Shown piece by piece: positions 23,560-35,929 of a DNA stretch of 64,000 nt. Within the stretch, counting starts at the first letter, position 1; each line of letters begins with the position of its first letter. The translations under genes and the position numbers were made by a program. The notes below the pieces were generated by a model. That model searched no databases and was not told the DNA's origin. It saw nothing but the letters and a program-made list of their open reading frames with translations. Source of the stretch: Megaleporinus macrocephalus (taxonomy: Eukaryota > Chordata > Actinopteri > Characiformes > Anostomidae). The DNA lies in assembly GCA_021613375.1 (NCBI GenBank), contig CM038714.1, positions 42,187,623-42,251,622 of the forward strand. The letters run 5' to 3'.

Positions 23560-24450
23560 TAATGTAAATACACAGCGACTGATATTGGCGGCGGTTCACT
23601 CCGATTTCCGCAGCCGCGCCTGCCAAGTTCAACATTGCGTGGCTATCGTGTTCATCCTATCCTGAAAAATGATTTGTCGTTCATTTGCTCTGTGTTTTCT
23701 ATGGCACGCTTTGAGAGCGGCCTCCAGAAAGACAACTCGTCTTTGTCAGTTGTTTCACCAACACCCCTTCGTGCCATCGCGCTCTCGTGCATGCGCGATC
23801 CCTCTCAGCTCCTTTTTAAGTCAACATGGATTCCGTACCTTCTTCTTTATCTTCTCTTTGGCCCCGCGTCCTGCCGCAGGAGCCACATAAGGGCGGTAAT
23901 GCGAACCTCAGTTTGGTTTGTGTACGCTGAGCACTGTTTGCTTGTAGAAAAGGAGACGCTAATAGGCTAACGCTTGCTTCGAAAGAGAGAGCGAGAGAGA
24001 GAATAGGCCGCCATGTAGAAAGGCATTGTGTGTGGACAAGATGAAACGCAGATGTGTGTGGTCTAGCCGGCATTAGCCTCTGGAGGACATTCTTCTCATA
24101 GCTGCGCTGTGCATAATGAGTAGCCTTATGTTCCTCATAAACTCGCACTAAGTGGCAGGGAGTCCTTCTCTTAACTTGTCTCCTGAGTAATGCTATAGAA
24201 ACAGGCCCGCCTGTAAATAACCCAGCGCTGCCTTTTTGGCGGACCCCTAGGTGAGCCGGCCAAGAGTGCAGGGGGAGTTTGCGAACGACCCGCTCCGAAC
24301 ATGCGATCTGGTCTTCGTAATAGCGAATAAAGGGAGACTTATTTAGCAAACAGCGCACGCAGCAGTTTACACTGCCGTAACTCCAGTCATCCTCTCTGAA
24401 GATCTGAATCCAAATCTTCAGCTCTTTGTAGATGCGCCACATCACCACTT
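23560..24450. other. Repeat-poor block with long antisense open frame
   Basis: A GC-balanced, complex block. The minus strand is open for 210 codons (24448-23816), with MWRIYKELKIWIQIF near its start. I do not recognise any domain. Hydrophobic and charged residues are mixed without periodicity, and the frame ends in low-complexity text. It may be an exon, a conserved non-coding block or chance. There is a short (GA)n at 23,988-24,003. Confidence 0.25.
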
Positions 24451-24852
24451 TTTGGGGAAGGCCGACATGTCTGCCCTCGCCCGTTTCGTTTCTTTAGCTA
24501 GGAACTGGATCTACCAGGCCGACGCAAGACAAGTCACCAAACAGTCACCAAAATGCCTTCTGTAAACACATGCTTTTTTTTGGTGTAGCAGAAGGCCACA
24601 GCTGAAGTCTGCTTCCCCTCAGAGAACCTTCTTTGTATGCATGCACGTCATGAAAGCATTCGACATGTCGTTTCGATTTAGAAACATATCTTCTGTTCGA
24701 AAAGAGGCTTCAGAACTCTTTAGAAAGGCCTGTTGCAGTATTTGTGGACGCTTCATTGCCAGTAATCACCAGATGATGAGATGTGCCATGAAATATATAT
24801 GACATAGATTTGAGGGTTTTAACTGACTTGACAGACATTATAAAGTATCAGG

Positions 24853-25019
24853 TAGGGCTGGGCTGATATGGGAAAAAATGTTATCACGATCATTTTTTTA
24901 TATTATTCGATATCGATGTATATCACGATATAAATGAAATCACTATTTCCTTTTTACTTTAAGTGAGAAGTGAAGATATCAACATTACACTGTATTTCAA
25001 ATAAATTCTAGACATATTA

Positions 25020-25092
<73 letters not shown>

Positions 25093-25211
25093 TATTCTTA
25101 TTCATGTTGTCGGAACTTAATTCTATTGACTACTATCGACTACGTCTTATAGTTCTATAGAGGAAACATTATTTCGCGATAATTATCGCTATCGTTTTTT
25201 CGCCCCGCCTT
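24853..25211. mobile_element. hAT-type MITE (gatatgg family) with internal (AT)n
   Basis: Left end tagggctgggctgatatggg; right end a diverged inverse, ttatcgctatcg then cgccccgcct. The interior repeats tatcacgata-type motifs. The 8-bp flank at the left is gtatcagg, but the right flank is too diverged to confirm. Internal (AT)n occupies 25023-25091. Confidence 0.6.
25023..25091. repeat. (AT)n microsatellite, ~69 bp
   Basis: Pure AT dinucleotides lying inside the hAT-type MITE. Confidence 0.95.
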
Positions 25212-25317
25212 GTTCTCAAGTAATGGGGCTTATAAAGCAGACGCCTAAATAATCATAGCAACTGTAAACACATGTTTAGCTACACATTATGAACACATTA
25301 TTCGCGAACATAAGCAA

Positions 25318-25952
25318 GAATCAGCCACAACATTGAACCCATCTTCTTGTTGCTTCATTCATTGTCCACTTGACCAGCTGTACGTATCCTATAGGTGCCT
25401 TTCTTAGTCCATCTACAGCGCACACTGTAGTCCATAGTGTTCTCTGCATACTTTGATACTTTTGGGAGCCCCCTTTTACCTTGTTTGTCAATGGTCAGGA
25501 CCCTCAAAAGACAAAGCAGAGGAGGTATTATTTGGTGGTGAATCATTCTCAGCACTGCACTGATACTGGTGTGTGTTTTTGTGAGCTGTGCTGGCATGAG
25601 TGGATCAGACACACCAGTGTCACTACTGGACTGAGAATAGTCCACCAAGCAAAACTATCCAGCCAACTGCGTCCTGTGGGCAGCATCCTGTGACCGCTGA
25701 TGAAGGACTAGAGGATGACCAACACAAACTATGCAGCAATGCATGTAAAGTTGTGCATCGACTTCACATCTACAAGGTGGCCCCGCAAGGTAGGCTTGTC
25801 TAATAGAGTGGACAGTGAGTGGACACAGTGTTTAACTCGTACTCGTACCAGCTCAACACACACTAACACACCACCACCATGTCCGTGTCATTGCAGTGCT
25901 GAGAATGACCCACCACGCTTGCAGATAATGCTTGCTCGGTCCTGTGGTGGTA
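25318..25952. mobile_element. Large fold-back element, right end truncated
   Basis: Left end aatcagccacaacattgaac is a diverged version of the terminus at 38086. The interior shares gaatcattctcagcactgc, ggatcagacacaccag, gactgagaatagtccacc, agagtggacagtgagtgg and caccaccaccatgtccgtgt. Phrases appear once on each strand, giving fold-back structure. The right arm breaks off at about 25,952, where a different hAT-type fragment starts. Confidence 0.75.
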
Positions 25953-26347
25953 CCGTTACTGTATCGGTATCGGTGCCGATACTGGCACTTACACAGGATC
26001 GGTATCGGTAATAGAGAGCGCCGATACCATGAAGCTTATTGACTAAATGGCTGCACGTGTTTCTGCATTGTGGCAATTTTTCTTTTTTCATAGCTCTGAA
26101 ACTTTTTAATGTGCAGTTACTCCACCAGTAAATTGTTTTCTTTCAATGTTATTATATCTAATTCAGGATAAGACATAAAAAATACAACATATAAAAAGTG
26201 GAACACTATAAATATCAGGATTTATAGCCATATATCGAGCATAAGTCAGAGTTGGTATCGGTATCGGTACTCAGTGTCGGCAGATACCTGAAACGCTGAT
26301 ATCGGTATTGGTATCAGTAAGGAAAACGTTGTATCAGTGCATCCCTA
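25953..26347. mobile_element. hAT-type fragment (tatcggtatcgg family)
   Basis: Tandem tatcggtatcggtgccgata text at both ends, and a terminus gtatcagtgcatccctat at 26,331-26,348 like the ends of fish hAT derivatives (inverse TAGGGATGCAC). The left terminus is missing, apparently lost at the junction with the fold-back element. Confidence 0.55.
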
Positions 26348-28324
26348 TTTATTATTATTATTTTTGATGGATCAAGCATTTTTCAGGCTCTTAAAACAAA
26401 ACATTAACTTGTTTATTTCTACCAGATGTGCAAAGCAGAAGCTTTTGATGAGGGACACAACTGTCAGTGAAATATGCATGCTTTCCTTTTAGTATCAGAT
26501 TTGATGATACGCAACTTAAACCACATCGAAGAGTCTGTGCAGGCTTAGTGAAGCCCTGTAACCACTCTGAAAGAAGTTTTGTGGGTGTATTTACAAAAAA
26601 AAAAAAGGTTTGAGCGACTATTGTCTTTTAGTGTTGGTTAGAAACGCCTTGGCTGATCTGGGGTCAGTGGAAAATTGCATAAAAGAGACTTTTCAGCAAA
26701 CCCTTCTTTTGAGATGAGATACAGCAAGAGATTGTGCTTAAATTGCCCCCACAGGAAGAATAATAAACAGCTAACAACATAACATTGTGTGAGTGCTATT
26801 TCAAAATAGATTCATCTCAAGATTACATCGGGTCTGTTCTTGTTTTTAGCCACCTCTGATAACCTTACAGGATTTTCTGCTGACTCTGGATCGATAGAGA
26901 TACATACTCTCTCTAAACTGTTCCTGGAAAATCCCTGAAGTTACAGTTAAAGTGTTGAATGTTATTAAAGATGCACCGTCTCTGTGTGTTTAGTGGCTAA
27001 GAAGCACAACTTACTTCCAGAAATGACTAGTTGTAACCTAGAGTCTGGGTTTCCTTGGAATATTATCTCTAAGCTCCAGTTTGCATATCTTCACCTCAAA
27101 TGGATGTGTAGAACTGCCAAAGCCTGTGCAGTTCCCATGTTTTGCTATGAGAAACCTGCTGATGCTAGCTAGAATCAAGAGGCCTAGGTGCCAATGCCTG
27201 AACTAAGATTGCCCAACACTGTTTTAATGCAATATCTCACTTTATGACTATCAGGGTTTGGCACAACCGGGCAGCCATCTAACGAGGCCGTGTCCTATCA
27301 TGTCTAGCCAGTGGAATTGTCATACTTGATATGGTTGATCGTTCGCAGGACAGTTGCTGTACGCCCAGGGCACGGTGGATGACGTTATGATGCTTGGCTT
27401 TAACAAAGTTAACATGTGAACTAACTCATTCTGCTTGGGGTCCGTGTTTCTCTGCCTGTATCTCTGGTGGATGGCCCTCTCTCTCTCTGTTCTCATGAAA
27501 AAGGGGCATTCCAAGACTAATACGATAATACCCAGTTTCTAATGATGGAATAAAATGTGCAGTGGTAACTGGGGCCTGGATGCGCTCCCATGTGTGCAGT
27601 GGTCTTGTGTGCTCAGTTGCTTTGGAGGACATACTCCGACTAGGCCAGATGGTGGTGGCACCAGACTGAGGGCTTATGATGCACGGCAGCCTCTTATCCA
27701 TTTCCAGCTCATACCGCTGCACCACTACTTTTAAAACATTTCCTACTGAGACCATCTCAAGACCCTTACCGCCATATATGTAGTCTGAGATGACTCTACT
27801 GGGAGCGCTAGGCTAATAGAAGTCTAGTGCAGTTGTGGTGTCTCCTGGACTTGGCAGTTTGTCTTACATCTCCTACACAGGCTCTTTTCTCTCCCCTCCC
27901 AAGTTTTATGTTTCAAGTCTAGTACACACCTCATTTGAATTTTGATATCTTTATGCTTATGGCTGTTAACGTTGATGTAAGACAGGTTTGGTGGGTTTCG
28001 GGTAGGAAGCAGAAAAGCTGGCGGGATGAATTTGAGGGACTGTAATACTTCCTTGTGTTTAATCTATTCAAAATACAAATGCATGTTGAAAAAAGTAGCG
28101 CTCTGTGGCTTATAGACAAAAATATTTCATATATAAAATATTATATACATTTTGCTTGATCATTTTTGTACATTACAGATTCCCAGAAATGAAAATTGTT
28201 ACATTGAAATACACTGAATACGCTCATATACCAACACATCTGTGGTCAGGGGTTGCACAGGCTAATCGGCTGGTCAGTTTGTCAACTTGAATGCTTGGTG
28301 ACATTGACTAGTAAGCACAGGGAA
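26348..28324. other. No gene recognised
   Basis: Contains a short (ATT)n at 26,348-26,365 and an A12 run at about 26,595. The minus strand is open for 109 codons at 27755-27426 (MVSVGNVLKVVVQRYELEM onward). The protein shows no domain I recognise, so I do not call a gene. Confidence 0.35.
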
Positions 28325-28715
28325 CACATTAGCCCAGTGTTAGCCCAACTTCACTGGCCGCCTGTAAGATTTAGGCCTGTTTTTAAAGTATGACTTCTTA
28401 CTTATTAAGGCTGTACATGGGGAAACACCCCCCATGTCGTAGAGAGTGGGATTGTACATTTGCGGTACACTATAAAATATATCAGCCCCTTGATATTAGA
28501 CTTGCAGAATCCACAATGACTTTTACGAAGTGTTGCTGTGATCTTAAGTAAGGGGCTCAACTAGGTGTGGGTGTTTGTGTGCTCTTGTATTACTTGTACT
28601 CTGTGTTGTTATTGTTGGTGTTTTGTTAATCTTCTGTGATATAGTTGAGTTTTTTTGTGAATAACTTTGTGGCGTGGTCCTAAACAGGTCCTTTACAAAT
28701 AAACTTTTCTTACTT
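28325..28715 (+). pseudogene. LINE remnant, RT C-terminal region and 3' end (CR1/Rex1-like)
   Basis: In broken frame, the text cttcactggccgcctgtaag then atttaggcctgtttttaaag encodes roughly LHWPPVRFRPVFKV. It is followed by tacttattaaggctgtacatg, encoding roughly LTY-KAVHG. The HWLPV-RI-FK and TYKAL-G pattern is a hallmark of the region after the reverse transcriptase domain in CR1/L2/Rex1 LINEs. The element ends with ggtcctttacaaataaac, a typical short 3' terminus. Frameshifts and stops make it inactive, and only the last ~390 bp are present. Confidence 0.7.
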
Positions 28716-29655
28716 AAGTACTTACAAGTAGCTGATCATGTGATCATGGCAGAAACAACATAGACACCTCAGAGAAGACAACAGGTGAGGAGTCTGTGAT
28801 TTTGAAGGCCGTTCTGCTGGTTTCCTGAAGACTAGAGCTCGTTGGAAAGGGCACATCATGCTCAACTGGCCTTGCTTCTGACATTTGTCCGCAGATCTGC
28901 ACTGCTTCTAGGATCAGATGTTATTTCCGTCCGTTTCCTGGAGACTACAATAGAAAGCCATGTATTATTGGAGAGGGGTCATAACACCCTATACACTTAT
29001 CAAGTTTGCAATCAGTTACTCTTATTTTACTCCTGTTACTCTTATAGTTCCTCCTACTCTCCAGACTCGGCAAGTTTGGGAGATTTCAGGGTCCATTATC
29101 TCTGGTTCCCTAAAGGCTAGCAATGAAAGACTCGGTGGAAAGAAGACGTCTTGCTCTGCACAGTGGCGCTGTGGTTTTATTCATGATGTCATCAGTGATT
29201 AGTGGACTTTGATCATATAACTCTGTGGTGCGTAAATGCGTTTTTATGTGCACACTTCATTCCTCGTTATGAACTGCATTCACTGTGTTCTGGTTTTCTT
29301 GCAATAGCTCCTAAAATCATGATACATTAATAATGAAGTGTTGCTGCTCTTTAAAAGAACTTGGGCTACATGAGTTCATTTCCTTCGTTTGCTCCGTTGT
29401 ACTGTGGGCCAAAATTTGTCCGATCTCGACCTATTTGACCATCACCCAGCAGTCTAAAGAACTGATTCTAGAGAAATTAGCTTTAAACTGCACTCCCACC
29501 CATGACACAGCCCATCTAATGATGTGTGCTGTATGGATGTGTACATGCTTTAGTGCTATGGTCACCTCTGGTCCACTCCCAAGTATCTAGAACTGGAGAA
29601 TGGATTCTTTGAAGCTGTCTGATTTCCAAAGCAAATAATATTGCAGCGATGGTTA
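28716..29655. other. No gene recognised
   Basis: Mixed sequence. Two open frames of 80-92 codons at 28,842-29,202 show no family resemblance. Confidence 0.4.
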
Positions 29656-29659
29656 TAGG

Positions 29660-30215
29660 CGAACACTTAGTGGGCTGGAATGCATTTAGCCCTTGTGCAG
29701 GGATATGGCAGTACTTTGGTCCACTGGTGCAGGGAGGGGTAATTGGGCAGTTGTATGAAGTTGTGTGAATGCTGGGGCAAAGCTATTAGTGCACTAAATG
29801 CCAGTTAAATAGCGTTCCTGAGCTAGAAACTGGTCTCTGCAGGGATTTGGTAGCATTTTGGTCCACTGGTGCAGGAATAACCAATTAGCAGTTGTTATGA
29901 AGCCGTTTCTCTAGAATTCTAGGCGAAGTGCAACAGTGCAGCGATGTTGCTGAACTTGCAGTCGGTGCAACAGCGCTGGAACGCTTTTAGCCTTGCGCAG
30001 GGATATGGCAGTACTTTGGACCACTTGTGCAGCCAAAGTCAATTAGCCAGCTACCATGAAGCACTTTGTACCGAACGCTAGGCAAAGTTAACAGACGCTA
30101 ACAGCACAGCGATGCTAATAATGCGACAGTGCTTCTGAGCTGGCAGACAGAGCTGGAATGCAGTCGGGTTACTGCAGGAATATGGCAGCGTTTTGGGGTT
30201 TCTGCCATTCCGAGG
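29660..30215. repeat. Degenerate tandem repeat, four units of ~140-180 bp
   Basis: The phrase gcagggatatggcagtactt, followed by tggtccactggtgcag, recurs in diverged form starting near 29,697, 29,839, 29,997 and 30,174. Surrounding words also recur (gctggaatgcatttagc, caattagcag, tatgaag, gctaggcaaagt). The spacing lengthens from 141 to 177 bp. Old tandem array or diverged satellite fragment. Confidence 0.7.
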
Positions 30216-32790
30216 AGATGCTCAGAGACTGGGGTTCTGTTTGGGGGTAAACCGAGACTAGTTTGGTCCAGTGCGGTCAGGCCAAGGCTGTCAACACAGC
30301 CGCGGTATTTGGGAGGATTCTTCTGTGAGCGGGCTGCCCGGGGAGGCGCCGCTTACTTGCTCGCTGCTGTCGAGGTGGCTCCCTTTTTTTTTCTTCTCTC
30401 TTTTCTTTTCCACCCCCTGCGTTTTGTGCCAGAAGACTGTGCGTGGCGGCACCACGGAGACGCACCAGGCTCTCTCCTCTCCAAGCTGGCAGCCCGCACT
30501 GCACAGAAGCAGCCCCTTATTGAAAGGGAGGAACGACTGGAATGGATTAGGCCCTGTTATTAATGGGGTTGTTTCGGTTCCCTTTATCCATATGGCATTT
30601 TCCAAGCCTGGAAGGAAAACGAGTTTACTGAGAAAGCCAAAGAGGAAAGGGAAAGAGAGAGGAACCCGTCACGACAGACAAGTCCCTGCGACTGTAATAC
30701 GTCGTGCCACGGTCCTCCTGCACCATGTAGGCCTATATTTGATCCTCTATGTTTTAAATCTATGAAGGTATGAAGGTACATGTTTGGTGCACATGTTAGA
30801 ACTGTGCCTGCATCAGTCCGTACTGTTTGCATTCCTCTTCCCGCCTTCAGTCACTTGTCCTGACTGGAGTGGGCCACCGGCTGGGGCGAACCAGGCTTTG
30901 TCCTCCTGTCCATCCTAATGGAGCTGTGTGATGAATGGCTTTGCTAGGCCCAGGACAACGCATTAGCATTATTGACCAGCTCCCGTTGATCAAAGTGCCT
31001 TGCTATGCGCCCGCCTTTCAGGCCTTGTTCGAGCTGGCTGGAGTTGCGTGTTCCAATTCACAAGTCTGAATGAGCTGCTGGATCTAAGTATGCACGCTGG
31101 GTTTTGGAATGTCCGTGAGAAATTTATCCTTCAACCCGACGGGACCAGTGATGGATTAGATATGATTGTTCTAAAGGACAGAGAGCGTTCTAAATACTTA
31201 ATGGCGCTCGGAGCAGCTCGAGACGCTGGCGACTTTCTAGCGGAATTTGGCACGCTCGGACGCAGCGCTGGGATTTTTTACGTTCTCGGTGGAAAGAAGG
31301 CCTTCACTCGCGAAGACATTTGGAAGTCATCTGCATCTAAAATAAGCGCGGATCGGCTCCCGCGTGCACAAGGCCACGATGATGTCACCCCCCCCTCCCA
31401 CCCCCACCATCTTCGAGAGCTCCTCCTCGTGACCCTGTTACCATAAATAGCACGTCATATATCGATTTGGGCACTCGGCTCCTTAATGACATGTTTTCAC
31501 ATAATGACCTATTTTGCCATCGGATCACATAGGCTTAATCACTCAGCCCCTCTGGATCATCCTGTTATGAAGGGAAGGGGGGGTTTCGAGAGCTGTTCGC
31601 AAAACCAGGGCGGACATACCATCCCTATGTGGTAATGGCTGTTTATGTGCAACTACGGTAATTCCTCTAATGAATACATCATGGTATCCTGGCCACACGC
31701 ACCATCCCGGGTCTTCCTTTCCGTGGCGCTTGCATTTTTGGAGTTTGGGCTTTGCGCTGGTGGACCGGCGGCCAGGCTGACGCTTCTTGCACGTTGCCAT
31801 AGAGCTAAAATCTTAAGTCTTTTATGGACACTGAGGCAGTCTTAAAACAAGGAGACCCGAATGCGACTGTGGAAGAACAAGTGATGAAGAACAGCTTCAG
31901 TTTGCTGATACAAAGCTCCGCATCATATCTTTAAAGTTTCGGCAGATGCGGCTCTGTCGATCATTCTGTGAGAAACCGAAGAGCAGCAAGCTCTCGTCGA
32001 ATCTTTGTAGCCTGGCCACTTTCCAGTATCTGTCATCACGTTCAAAGCTCACACACAAATGTAATTGTTCTGTTTTGGCTGCTGTAGCCACAGAAAAAGT
32101 AGAAACGCATCAAAGCCCTGAATATCAAAGCAGCAGTGAGACACAAGCCCGGGCACTTCAGAGTCCTCGGCGAGATACGTAAACATGTATTTTGACAGAG
32201 CAGCTGGGCCAAGCGGGGCCGGTGAAAGGGCTGCCGGGAGCCGTCTGGGGAGTGATTGCCCTGATACGCAAGAAAAACATCAGTCAAAGGGATGAAAAAC
32301 AAGCTGGCTTTAGCCGAGCAGTAGACGTGTGCCTGGGAAAGACTTTCTTTCACCGGACGCTCAAAGCCATCCCAAATGTAATCTCCTTCAAACAACACAA
32401 GGGCCTCGAGTACCGTTTTTGTGATCCGAGATCAGGCCCGTCGTCAGAGGGGTCATTTAGTGGGGGCAATGACCTACCAAACCCGCCGTCATGGCCTGAT
32501 AAATCCCACTGTTTTGTCCATGCTTCTGTAGTGGCAAGTGGCAAGGGACAATCAAACTGAAACTTTGAAAGGCATTTTGGGAATGCGCTGTATGTTGTGG
32601 GAAGACCGAGCAGACCGTTTACCTTATTGGATGAGAACTTTGATCATTCTAGTGATTGTGGTCGTCCTGTTGATTCTCCCCAGAATGCATGGCTCTAGAT
32701 ATTTTGCTCGGACTTTTTTGAAAGCTCCCTGTGGCTTTCAGATGTCCCACTGGTGAGTTAGTTGCAGCGACGGGCCTGTCTGAGATGTTG
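30216..32790. other. Repeat-poor region, possible conserved non-coding cluster
   Basis: Some 2.5 kb without recognisable transposons, GC-balanced and rich in complex text. Open frames of 148 codons (31000-31446, plus), 164 (30271-30765, plus), 118 (32042-32398, minus) and 122 (32192-32560, plus) overlap one another on both strands, as expected for GC-balanced non-coding DNA. None has a recognisable domain or a convincing splice context. Could hold enhancers of a neighbouring gene; this is inference only. Confidence 0.3.
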
Positions 32791-32814
32791 GTTCATTGTT
32801 ATCGATAAAATACC

Positions 32815-33055
32815 CTATGGGGATATGGGGAAGTCGTAGGCTGGAGGTTAGGGAAAGTCAGTGGTTCAGTCCCCTGGACCAACAGGACACTACTAAAGTG
32901 CCTTTGACCAAGGCGCCCAACCCCCAACTGCTCCCCATATGTCCCTGTATAGGTGCGTTCAGTACTGGGTGTATATATACGTGAGTGTTTCACTGCACGG
33001 ATGGGCTAAATGTGGAGGTCATGTGGAGATACATCTCACAATATATTAAGAAATA
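32815..33055 (+). mobile_element. tRNA-related SINE, degenerate
   Basis: Contains cagtggttcagtcccctgga (a B-box-like segment), gtgcctttgaccaaggcgcc, aactgctccccatatg, and a 3' part cactgcacggatgggctaaa then tgtggaggtc. This order is that of a common fish SINE with a tRNA-like head. The head is poorly preserved. It lies directly upstream of another SINE in the same orientation. Confidence 0.65.
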
Positions 33056-33065
33056 CATTAGAGAA

Positions 33066-33386
33066 CCCGGCAGCACGGTGGTGTAGTGGTCAGCACTGTT
33101 GCCTCACAGCAAGACGATCCAGATTCGATCCCCGGTTTGGGCCGTTCTGCGAGGAGTTTGGATGTTCTCCCCGTGCTTGAGTGGGTTTCCTCAGGGTACT
33201 CTGGTTATTTCCCACAAGTCCAAAGATATGCAGTCAGGTTGATTGGTCACTCTAAATTGCCCCAGTGTGTGAGTAAATGTTGGCCATGTGTACCCCACCG
33301 TCGCCCAATGATGCTGGGATTGGCTCCAGCCCCCCTGTGACCCAGACTAGTGGGATAAAGCAGCAGATAATGGATGGAAGGATGGA
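33066..33386 (+). mobile_element. V-SINE-type retroposon, near full length
   Basis: The head gcacggtggtgtagtggtca (A-box-like) and gattcgatcccc (B-box-like) gives a tRNA-derived polymerase III promoter. The conserved centre follows (gttctccccgtgcttgag, tgggtttcctcagggtactc), then the 3' part (ctgggattggctccagcc, gcagataatggatgg). Same family as 1772-2006 and 62568-62705. Non-autonomous; the internal promoter is altered but recognisable. A short 84-codon frame inside is not a gene. Confidence 0.85.
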
Positions 33387-34439
33387 TTTGAGAACACTTA
33401 ATGTCAAATGATTGACCTTGAAAAAGGAACATCATGCCAGAAGGTTTAGCTCACTGTACAGTAGCTGAGTGGAGCTCCCATCATGGACAGATGCACATGT
33501 GATTTGTTGACTCCCCTTCACATACAGGTACATCCCACAGGCATATGGATGCTACAGATTACACTTCTATGTTTAAATATCCAAAATCGAGACTGTAACC
33601 TGTAGATGCCAGCGTGACACGTGTACACACGAAGGACCGACCCAACTTTTATTTGTTTCTCTGCTTGCTAGCCTGAAATGAGACTATCGGCATCTAACTC
33701 TGTGAGACAGTGATGACTTACAAAACAAGTAAATAAGTAAAAGCTGGTCTCTTGCTTGGTCACTCGCTGTTTATCTTAAGCTTGCTTCTTCTTCACAGCT
33801 CCTGCCATGATGTCCATACTGAGCTAGCTTCTTAACATAAGACACAGTCATTGGTGTGTGACGTGGTGCCACAAGTCTTTACGCATATGCTCGCTCTTTG
33901 AAAGTTATAGTAGTGCAATGTTAAGTGTTCCTGGTCCGTTCTCCCTATTATAAGTCAGTGTACCATCAAATCATGGATTTTGAAGCTGTTATTTTAAGGC
34001 AAGATCATGACATAATGTTGTTTTAAGCTCACACCGTTTGGGTGTAGACGAACACATAAAATACATTTCCAGTATTTTTTATTTAGCAACCATCTCCGCC
34101 TCCTTAAAAAAGCCCCAACAATAACAGAAATCCAAATGCTCTAGATTGAAAGGCTGTTTAGCATGACGAGTTACGCTGTGACATTTTGGCTTAGGCGTGG
34201 CAGCAGCAGCGTTCAAATAGAACTAGTGGCTGATTGTCAATTTCATATCTTCGACAAAAATCTGCAGGTCTCATTCTTGGCCCATTGCGATCCCTCCTGG
34301 AACGAATCATTTCATTTTGGCCTGAATTGTGCACATTTGTTGGATCACATGAAAGCCTTGCTTCTACGCAGAGACAGTCATCTGGAACATCTGAGGTTGA
34401 TCAGAATGCTCAGAGGCCACATCACATTCTGATTCTTAT
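33387..34439. other. No gene recognised
   Basis: Unique AT-leaning sequence without exon or bounded repeat. Confidence 0.4.
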
Positions 34440-34507
34440 TACGAGCCTATTTTCTTAGCGACAAAAGGCCTTTATCGTTATTATCTAACGCAGTATCGTG
34501 CGGCCCT
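34440..34507. mobile_element. Right end of a hAT-type MITE
   Basis: Ends cagtatcgtgcggccctat, the inverse of the TAGGGCTGCACGATA-type terminus found elsewhere in the window. The left portion was not recognised. Confidence 0.45.
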
Positions 34508-35154
34508 ATGTGAGCCGCTCACATGTCGTCCCAAATCCAGCATCTGTTCCAGTCACTCTCCTTTTCCATTGACCGTGATCTAGCCCTCGTCTCCCGAGCC
34601 ACTCGAGGCTTTCAGCGCTAGCCACAATCGCGCCATTGTGGGAGGCCCTGCTTGTCAGTTGACGCCCCGGTTCTGTTGATACGGGCGTGTGCTGAAAGCA
34701 GCCACGGCTTCATACAAAAGCTGAAGTGCTGGCTAATTGAGCTTGTCTGGCCATAACCTGTAAGTTGTGCTGATAAGCAGGTATTTGACCCACGGGGAGG
34801 CCCAGGTTACCCCAGTCGGCTGAAGCCAATGCTTGATTAGCCTGTTCAGCTAAAAGTGCCTTGTGGCTCCGAAGGCGAGTGCATGCTTAATTGCTTCGGT
34901 TCAATAGGATATTATTGCAGCCCAAGGAACGGATGGGGACGACTAGGTGTAGCATGCAGCTTGATTGACTTTTGTGGAGTTTCTGCGCTTCTGCATGATG
35001 AGACGCGAAGCTTGAGCTTACATGCTAACCATAGCTGGGATGAAATGATCCTCTCTCTGTATTAAAAAATCCAAATTCCGTCACACTGGTAGAAGCCCGC
35101 TGATGCAATCTACTGAAAGCCCCCATGAAACGATCTGTGAATGCCTCCATTTCT

Positions 35155-35190
35155 GCCCCCCCCTCCCCCTTTGCCCCCCCCCCCCCCCTT
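35155..35190. repeat. C-rich homopolymer tract
   Basis: Two C runs joined by cccctttg, the second about 16 C long. Confidence 0.9.
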
Positions 35191-35915
35191 CCTTTGTTTT
35201 AGCTTCTCTGTGGGCTAGTGCTGCGGCCGCTCCAGCTAGCGTTGGTTTGGGCTCCTTCGCAGATCCGCTGTCATGTCATTCTCACACTTGCAAGGGAGAT
35301 CTTTGTCGTGGGGTGCAAGTGTCTGCCCACCCCCGCCTCAGGCCCTCCAGGCTAATCCCGCTAGCTCCAGGAACTCTAGACTAATCCAGCAAGTCTCTCA
35401 GTTTCAGCCGCTTTCTGGGCTAAACCGCCAGGGGTTCCATTACGCTTCGTTTAGATTAAGTGGCCTTTCGCGGTCACAAAACAGGATTTTAAAAGCAAAC
35501 TGGTATTGATGCCAGCGTACGTGTATGTGTGTGTGTAGCTTGGCAACCCTTCAATATTTACCCAGCTGCTCTTCTCGGCGCTAAGCGTCTTTTGTCTACT
35601 CGAAGAGGGTGAAGAAATAAACATGTATTAAAAGTCATGTATATACTCAATCAGCCCAGAGAGTGGGCTGCTGATAAGCAACTGCTGACAGGTTGCGTTA
35701 CAGTAATGGACTGTCATCAGTTGAAACTGTCTTGCTGTGAGAAACAGCACTGACCTGTGTAAATATGAAAGCTAAGTGCTGGAATGCTAGGTTCTAGCCT
35801 CAGGGGAAGGCTGTGCTGTATCTGTTTTAGTGATGGACTCGCTTTATGATGACGGACTGCCAGGCTCCACCTTAACTAGCCTTAACTGGTGGATCCTCAG
35901 GTGTCCTTGGCTGCT

Positions 35916-35929
35916 ATTGCCATGGCAAC
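35916..35929. promoter_or_regulatory. RFX X-box palindrome 1
   Basis: ATTGCCATGGCAAC matches the ideal RFX-factor X-box GTTGCCATGGCAAC at 13 of 14 bases. RFX proteins bind such inverted half-sites at ciliary and other gene enhancers. Binding is not shown here. Confidence 0.5.

Noticed and set aside
27426..27755. 109-codon antisense frame
   Set aside because: Considered as an exon or transposase piece, but no conserved motif could be named.
30129..30765. Overlapping frames of 144 and 164 codons
   Set aside because: Both strands are open here over similar lengths, with no recognisable domain or repeat-free splice structure. Most likely GC-balanced non-coding DNA.
31430..31450. ccataaatag as a MEF2/SRF-type site
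   Set aside because: One mismatch to either consensus and no supporting sites nearby; too short to report.
33066..33150. Possible tRNA gene
   Set aside because: A- and B-box-like motifs are present, but they continue into V-SINE core sequence and no full cloverleaf can be drawn.
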